Of a DNA stretch of 64,000 nucleotides, positions 60,267 through 64,000 are shown one piece after another (within the stretch, counting starts at the first letter, position 1; every line of letters starts with the position of its first letter). The DNA comes from CATOSP01 sp965216155. Lineage in GTDB: Bacteria; Chloroflexota; Dehalococcoidia; Lucifugimonadales; UBA3495. The stretch lies in assembly GCA_965216155.1 (NCBI GenBank), contig CBDCFD010000006.1:248001-312000 (forward strand). The letters are read 5' to 3'. Below the pieces are notes generated by a model, which had not been told where the DNA came from, ran no database searches, and was given only the letters and a program-made list of their open reading frames with translations. The position numbers were made by a program, and so were the translations under genes.

Positions 60267-61349
60267 TTAACTCGCCAGCGCGTCTTGCAGGTTTTGCCCT
60301 TCTTCCCAGTTTACCAAGGAGTCGATGATGTCGTCCAACTCCCCTTCCATGACTCGGGGGATGCCGTGGAAATTGGCGTTGATCCTGTGGTCTGTGATCC
60401 GGTCCTGGGGGTAATTGTAGGTTCGGATCTTCTCGGCGCGCTCCGCGGTGCCGACTTGGGCGCGGCGGCTCTGAGTGATTTCCGCAGCCTTGCGCACTTC
60501 TTCGGCTTCGTACAGGCGGGCCCGGAGCATCGCCATGGCCTTTTGTTTGTTCTTGTGCTGGGACCGTTCGTCCTGGCAGGTTACCGTCAGACCGGAGGGT
60601 TCATGAACGATGCGCACAGCCGTGGCCACCTTGTTGACGTTCTGGCCGCCGTGGCCTCCGGCGTGGAATATGTCGATGCGCAGCTCGTCGGGGTTGATCC
60701 GGACGTCAACTTCGTCGGCCTCGGGCAGCACGGCCACTGTGGCCGTGGAAGTGTGGATTCTTCCCTGCGCTTCGGTCTCGGGGATCCGCTGGACTCGATG
60801 AACGCCGCGCTCGTACTTGAGACGGCTGAACGCCCCTTTGCCTTGGACTTCAAACACGATCTTATTGAACCCACCGAGCTCTGAGGGGTTGGAGTCCATG
60901 ATGTCCACGCGCCAGTTCTGTAGCTGGGCATAGCGGGCGTAGGCGCGGTACAGCGAGCCGGCGAATAAGCTGGCTTCCGTGCCGCCGGTACCGGAGCGGA
61001 TTTCCACGATTACGTCCCGCTCGTCGTTGGGATCTTTGGGCAGCAGGGCAACTTTGAGCTCTTGGCCGAGCCGGTCCAGCTTTTGCCCAACCGTCTCAAG
61101 TTCGTCCCTGGCCATGCGTGTGAATTCCGGGTCTGACCCCTCTTGTACCAAGGCTTCCAGGTCCCTTTGTTCTTCGATTAGCGACTCATGGCGTTGGGAA
61201 ATGTCCACCAGCTTTTCGAGGGAAGCCCTCTCCTTGGCGAGGGCTTGGATGCGCTCGAAATCGGTGGCGATTTCCTGTTGGCCCATCAGGTCTTCGATTT
61301 CGCAAAATCTCCCGAGAACGGGACCAAGTTTATCGAATATTGAAGTCAT
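60267..61349 (-). CDS. prfA: Peptide chain release factor 1
   Basis: 360 residues. Recognises UAA and UAG stop codons. Seen: catalytic GGQ in HAGGHGGQNVNKVATAV (about residues 227-243), and the tripeptide PAT-like recognition region in the second domain read as AFSRLKYERGVHRVQRIPET nearby. It does not recognise UGA, which is compatible with UGA-recoding at the selenoprotein candidate. prmC follows. Confidence 0.95.
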   Translation of the reverse strand: MTSIFDKLGPVLGRFCEIEDLMGQQEIATDFERIQALAKERASLEKLVDISQRHESLIEEQRDLEALVQEGSDPEFTRMARDELETVGQKLDRLGQELKVALLPKDPNDERDVIVEIRSGTGGTEASLFAGSLYRAYARYAQLQNWRVDIMDSNPSELGGFNKIVFEVQGKGAFSRLKYERGVHRVQRIPETEAQGRIHTSTATVAVLPEADEVDVRINPDELRIDIFHAGGHGGQNVNKVATAVRIVHEPSGLTVTCQDERSQHKNKQKAMAMLRARLYEAEEVRKAAEITQSRRAQVGTAERAEKIRTYNYPQDRITDHRINANFHGIPRVMEGELDDIIDSLVNWEEGQNLQDALAS

Positions 61350-61481
61350 GTATTGTCCTAGGAGGAGCCGGTCTGGATGCTGTGGTATTCGGGGATAATC
61401 CCTCGCTCAACTGTGAAGTCTATCCCAAATGCTCAATACTAACAAGGGTATGGTCAATTATCGTCCGTGCCCGACGATTTC

Positions 61482-62201
61482 CTACTTGCGTATCTCGCCC
61501 CAGTGGAGGGTTACGGCCCCAAAACCGAGTTTCATGTAGCCGACGTTGATCAACCCGAGGTTCTGGAATAGGCCGGCCAATCTAAACGCCTCCTGAAAGT
61601 ATCCCACCGATTCGGGGAGATATGTGTAGGCTTCCCGGTCGCCCGCCACGAGTCCCCCTAACAGCGGTACCAACCTCTGTGAGTACAGACGCAAGGGCGC
61701 GGTCAACTTTCCATTGCCCATCGGCGTCAATTCCAAAGTGCCGACTCGGCCACCCGGCTGGACTACGCGGGCCATCTCAGCAAGGGCCTGCTGCAAGTCA
61801 GCCATGTTGCGCAGGCTGAAGCCCGCCGTGGCGCAGGCAAACTCCCCATCGCGAAAGGGAAGTGAGTGAGCGTCCCCAACCATAAAGGAGGTCTTAGAGG
61901 TCATTCCCTTGCCGTGGGCTTTCTCCCTGGCCAATGCGGTCATCTCGGGAAGAAAGTCGACGCCCACCGAATGCTCGATCCCCTGGCACCGTGCCAGCGC
62001 AAACGCGAGGTCCCCCGTTCCGGTGGCGATGTCCAGGGCTGTCCCGGTCAGCCCTCTAGCTGTGAACCGCGCCGCCTTCTGTTTCCAGCGATGGTGTAGA
62101 CCTCCGGTCATTAAGGTGTTCATCAGGTCGTAGCGGCCGGATATGCGGGCGAACATGTCCGCCACGTAGCGTTGTTTCGCGCTTCCCGTCAGTCCTGCCA
62201 T
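61482..62201 (-). CDS. ubiE: Demethylmenaquinone/ubiquinone C-methyltransferase (MenG/UbiE type)
   Basis: 239 residues. Transfers methyl from SAM to demethylmenaquinone in the last step of menaquinone synthesis. Seen: YVADMFARISGRYDLMNTLM, SAM motif ALDIATGTGDLAFALARCQG, and the family segment ATAGFSLRNMADLQQALAEM, with GTLELTPMGN. Located downstream of ubiX and ubiA on the same strand; 44 nt from ubiX. It may act on menaquinone rather than ubiquinone, given MqnA-like and UbiX/UbiD genes. Confidence 0.9.
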   Translation of the reverse strand: MAGLTGSAKQRYVADMFARISGRYDLMNTLMTGGLHHRWKQKAARFTARGLTGTALDIATGTGDLAFALARCQGIEHSVGVDFLPEMTALAREKAHGKGMTSKTSFMVGDAHSLPFRDGEFACATAGFSLRNMADLQQALAEMARVVQPGGRVGTLELTPMGNGKLTAPLRLYSQRLVPLLGGLVAGDREAYTYLPESVGYFQEAFRLAGLFQNLGLINVGYMKLGFGAVTLHWGEIRK

Positions 62202-62245
62202 GGACTAAGCCCGCGGGGATGGGGCCCGGTTGCAGGGAGTTGGCA

Positions 62246-62833
62246 TCAGTCAGCCCTATCCCGGTACTGCAAGTCCTGGGGGAGCATGTCGTCGATACCC
62301 AGCGCGACCAGAATCCTTCCAACCACGAATTCGACAATATCCGCTACCGACTGGGGTTTCAAGTAAAACGCAGGCTCCGGAGGAAGTATCACCGCGCCTA
62401 TCCTCGAGAGAGTCAACATGTTTTCCAAGTGTATGCTGTGCAGGGGTGTTTCCCTAGGGACAATCACCAGCCGCCGGCGCTCTTTAAGGCAGACATCTGC
62501 AGCGCGGGTCAACAAGTTGCCGGAGATGCCGTGAGCTATGGACGCGATGCTGTTCATGCTGCATGGGACCACCACCATGCCGGCAGTAGGGTAGGTGCCG
62601 CTTGCGATTGGCGCCCGCAAGTCGTTTAAAGGATGAAACGTGAAATGGGGGTCTTCTTGCCATGCGCTCAGGGTCTCGTTGAAGGACAGTCCTAGCTCCT
62701 CCTGCCAGACCATCCTGGCGGCGTTGGAGCACACCACTTGGGTTGGCACCCGACGCTGAAGTAACTCATCCACCGTCCTGTGGGCAAGCACCGAGCCGCT
62801 GGCGCCCGAGATTCCTACAACTACGGGATTCAT
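62246..62833 (-). CDS. ubiX: Flavin prenyltransferase UbiX
   Basis: 195 residues. Makes prenylated FMN, the cofactor of UbiD decarboxylases, from FMN and DMAP(P). Seen: VVGISGASGSVLAHRTVDEL (FMN-binding), VVVPCSMNSIASIAHGISGN, LTRAADVCLKERRRLVIVPR and ETPLHSIHLENM, ILPPEPAFYLKPQSV. Its partner UbiD is partly visible at the right end. In a MqnA-containing genome UbiX and UbiD often serve the futalosine menaquinone route. Confidence 0.95.
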   Translation of the reverse strand: MNPVVVGISGASGSVLAHRTVDELLQRRVPTQVVCSNAARMVWQEELGLSFNETLSAWQEDPHFTFHPLNDLRAPIASGTYPTAGMVVVPCSMNSIASIAHGISGNLLTRAADVCLKERRRLVIVPRETPLHSIHLENMLTLSRIGAVILPPEPAFYLKPQSVADIVEFVVGRILVALGIDDMLPQDLQYRDRAD

Positions 62834-62887
62834 AGGATCTCGGTGTCCCGTCTTCCAAGGAAAGTGTTATTCATAACGTTCACGCTG

Positions 62888-63766
62888 TTAAATCACCAAC
62901 GCGAGGACCGTGAAGACCAGATGAATCATTGACACGGAGCTATTGAACTTGAAGAAGGGCGCGTGAAGTTTGGAAAGGTCGTCCTCCTTCAGGAAGCCGT
63001 TCTCCACGACCAGCAGGGCTACGGCGAATCCCCAGCCGATGTAGTAGTAGTAGTTCAGCTCTAACCAGAGTCCCAGTGCCAGAAGGGAAACGGCGGACAG
63101 GAAGTGCAAGAACCTGGTGATGTTGAAGGCCGCTCCTATTCCGAATCTCCGGGGGATGGAGTTGATGCCGTAGTCTCGATCAAAGTCATAATCGCTGCAG
63201 GAATAGAGGATATCGAATCCCCCTGCCCAGGTGGCTACCGCGAAGGCCAAGAGCACCGCCTGGGGTTCCAGCGTACCAGTGACCGCTACCCATGCGCCCA
63301 CCGGTGCGATTGCCAGACCCCAGCCCAGGCACAGGTTGCAGGCCCAGGTGTAGTACTTGGCATAGGAGTAGAGGACGACGTAGGCCGCCGCAACCGGCGC
63401 CAGGATGAGGGTAAGCGTGTTCAACTGCCATGCAGCGTAAATAAAGACCGCCGCCGACACGACCATCATCCCCATGACTTCCCTAGGGGAAAGTAGGCCC
63501 TGGGGAAGGTGCCGGTTGGCTGTGCGGGGATTGGCCGCGTCCTCTTTGCGGTGGATCAGGCGATTGGCTGACATTGCCAGCGTGCGGGCCCCGGCCATGG
63601 CCACTGTTATCCAAATGAACGTATTCCATGTGGGCCAACCATCGGCGGCCAGTACCATGCCCATGTAGGCGAAGGGCAGGGCGTACAACGATTCCCATAC
63701 CCGGACCGCACCCAGGTACATTGGGATCTTGGCCAGTGGGTTTTTAGGTGTGGCTAAAGCGCTCAT
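62888..63766 (-). CDS. UbiA-type prenyltransferase (menaquinone branch)
   Basis: 292 residues with about eight membrane spans. Attaches a polyprenyl chain to an aromatic ring acid; inner membrane. Seen: the first Asp-rich motif as ANRLIHRKEDAANPRTANRH (N-x-x-x-D-x-x-x-D), then CSDYDFDRDYGINSIPRRFG (D-x-x-x-D second motif). Neighbours UbiX and UbiD, and an MqnA homologue elsewhere, suggest it is the MqnP-type enzyme of the futalosine pathway; MenA or UbiA are alternatives. 24 nt after ubiD. Confidence 0.92.
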   Translation of the reverse strand: MSALATPKNPLAKIPMYLGAVRVWESLYALPFAYMGMVLAADGWPTWNTFIWITVAMAGARTLAMSANRLIHRKEDAANPRTANRHLPQGLLSPREVMGMMVVSAAVFIYAAWQLNTLTLILAPVAAAYVVLYSYAKYYTWACNLCLGWGLAIAPVGAWVAVTGTLEPQAVLLAFAVATWAGGFDILYSCSDYDFDRDYGINSIPRRFGIGAAFNITRFLHFLSAVSLLALGLWLELNYYYYIGWGFAVALLVVENGFLKEDDLSKLHAPFFKFNSSVSMIHLVFTVLALVI

Positions 63767-63790
63767 GGACGATTCACACTAACTTCCGAT

Positions 63791-64000
63791 CTAGCCGCCG
63801 ATACCGGATTCCTTTGTGATGCCGTACTGTTGCCATTTTTGGTCCACTAGCTCTTTGATCACGTCTGACATGACGATCTCCGGAGGCCACTCTCGTGTCC
63901 GGCCTTCTCCGGGACCCTTGTGGGTTGCGTCGATGCCAACCTTGCCTCCGAACCTGGGAGTCGCCGTAGCGTGGTCCAGGTCGTCCAATGGTCCGGTCGT
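63791..64000 (-). CDS. UbiD-family decarboxylase, C-terminal 69 residues
   Basis: Only the C-terminus is inside the window; the frame is open at the right edge. It reads LDDLDHATATPRFGGKVGID and KGPGEGRTREWPPEIVMSDV, the classic UbiD tail, with HATATPRFGGKVGIDAT particularly diagnostic. UbiD decarboxylates aromatic acids using prenylated FMN from UbiX; here probably the menaquinone-pathway (MqnL-type) reaction. First visible gene of the quinone operon. Confidence 0.93.
   Translation of the reverse strand, partial: TTGPLDDLDHATATPRFGGKVGIDATHKGPGEGRTREWPPEIVMSDVIKELVDQKWQQYGITKESGIGG

Overview
The window is about 60% GC, densely packed bacterial DNA, read here as a free-living, probably respiring member of the Chloroflexota (Dehalococcoidia / SAR202-like). 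This is an inference, not a marker-gene assignment. It rests on flavin-dependent LLM and HpaB-type oxidases, small AhpD/carboxymuconolactone-type proteins, a type V FBP aldolase/phosphatase, coenzyme F420 biosynthesis (cofE), futalosine-type menaquinone genes (an MqnA homologue plus UbiA, UbiD and UbiX), Uma2 proteins and many short dispersed intergenic repeats. There is no rRNA, CRISPR array or prophage. Two tRNAs (Arg-TCG and His-GTG) sit at about 26.2-26.4 kb.

Layout. 0-6.1 kb: a tightly coupled minus-strand operon of a helical protein, a degenerate BREX-type ATPase, an intact BREX-type (BrxD-like) ATPase, a 179-residue unknown and a SNF2 helicase running off the left edge. A complete IS5-family element sits in the last codons of the degenerate ATPase; removing it with one 3-bp target copy restores the frame exactly. 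This is the best candidate in the window for an undescribed defence or DNA-processing system. 6.3-15 kb: a zinc-ribbon/TPR membrane protein, FBP aldolase/phosphatase behind a strong promoter, aspS, a thioredoxin-domain/YyaL-type protein, a nitroreductase and an enoyl-CoA hydratase. 15-25.2 kb: udgB, then a catabolic block (cupin, LLM oxidoreductase, HpaB-like monooxygenase, two alpha/beta hydrolases, an AhpD-like protein, amidohydrolase, SMP-30 lactonase and GMC oxidoreductase) that looks like a peripheral pathway for aromatic or lactone-forming organic matter. 25-31.8 kb: small envelope proteins, tRNAs, two Dpp-type permeases without their ATPases, a peptidase MA family protease, mqnA-like and metF-like genes. 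31.9-36.5 kb: a minus-strand group (DUF35, SDR, AhpD-like, ThDP enzyme) and a ketopantoate-reductase homologue.

36.5-57 kb is patchier accessory DNA: two Uma2 proteins, gene remnants (LRR, MFS), a 164-bp MITE-like palindromic element, xanthine-dehydrogenase-type FAD and 2Fe-2S subunits without a large subunit, MoaD-like, NUDIX and GNAT proteins, hisA-hisH and a PduO-type cobalamin adenosyltransferase. These are followed by two frameshifted accessory genes, two HEPN-domain proteins (one flanked by a duplicated cofE 5' end), cofE and dinB. 57-64 kb: a dienelactone hydrolase, a small beta-sandwich protein and a thioredoxin/NHL-repeat protein with an in-frame TGA at its redox-active cysteine position, followed 18 nt later by a SECIS-like hairpin, making it a strong selenoprotein candidate. 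The window closes with prmC/prfA and a quinone operon (ubiE, ubiX, ubiA, partial ubiD).

Links between genes: the MqnA homologue with UbiA, UbiD and UbiX fits futalosine-route menaquinone synthesis, cofE would supply F420 to LLM-type enzymes, and prfA-prmC form the usual release-factor/methylase pair. The window shows none of the selenocysteine machinery (selA, selB, selC, selD); finding it elsewhere in the genome is the key test of the selenoprotein call.
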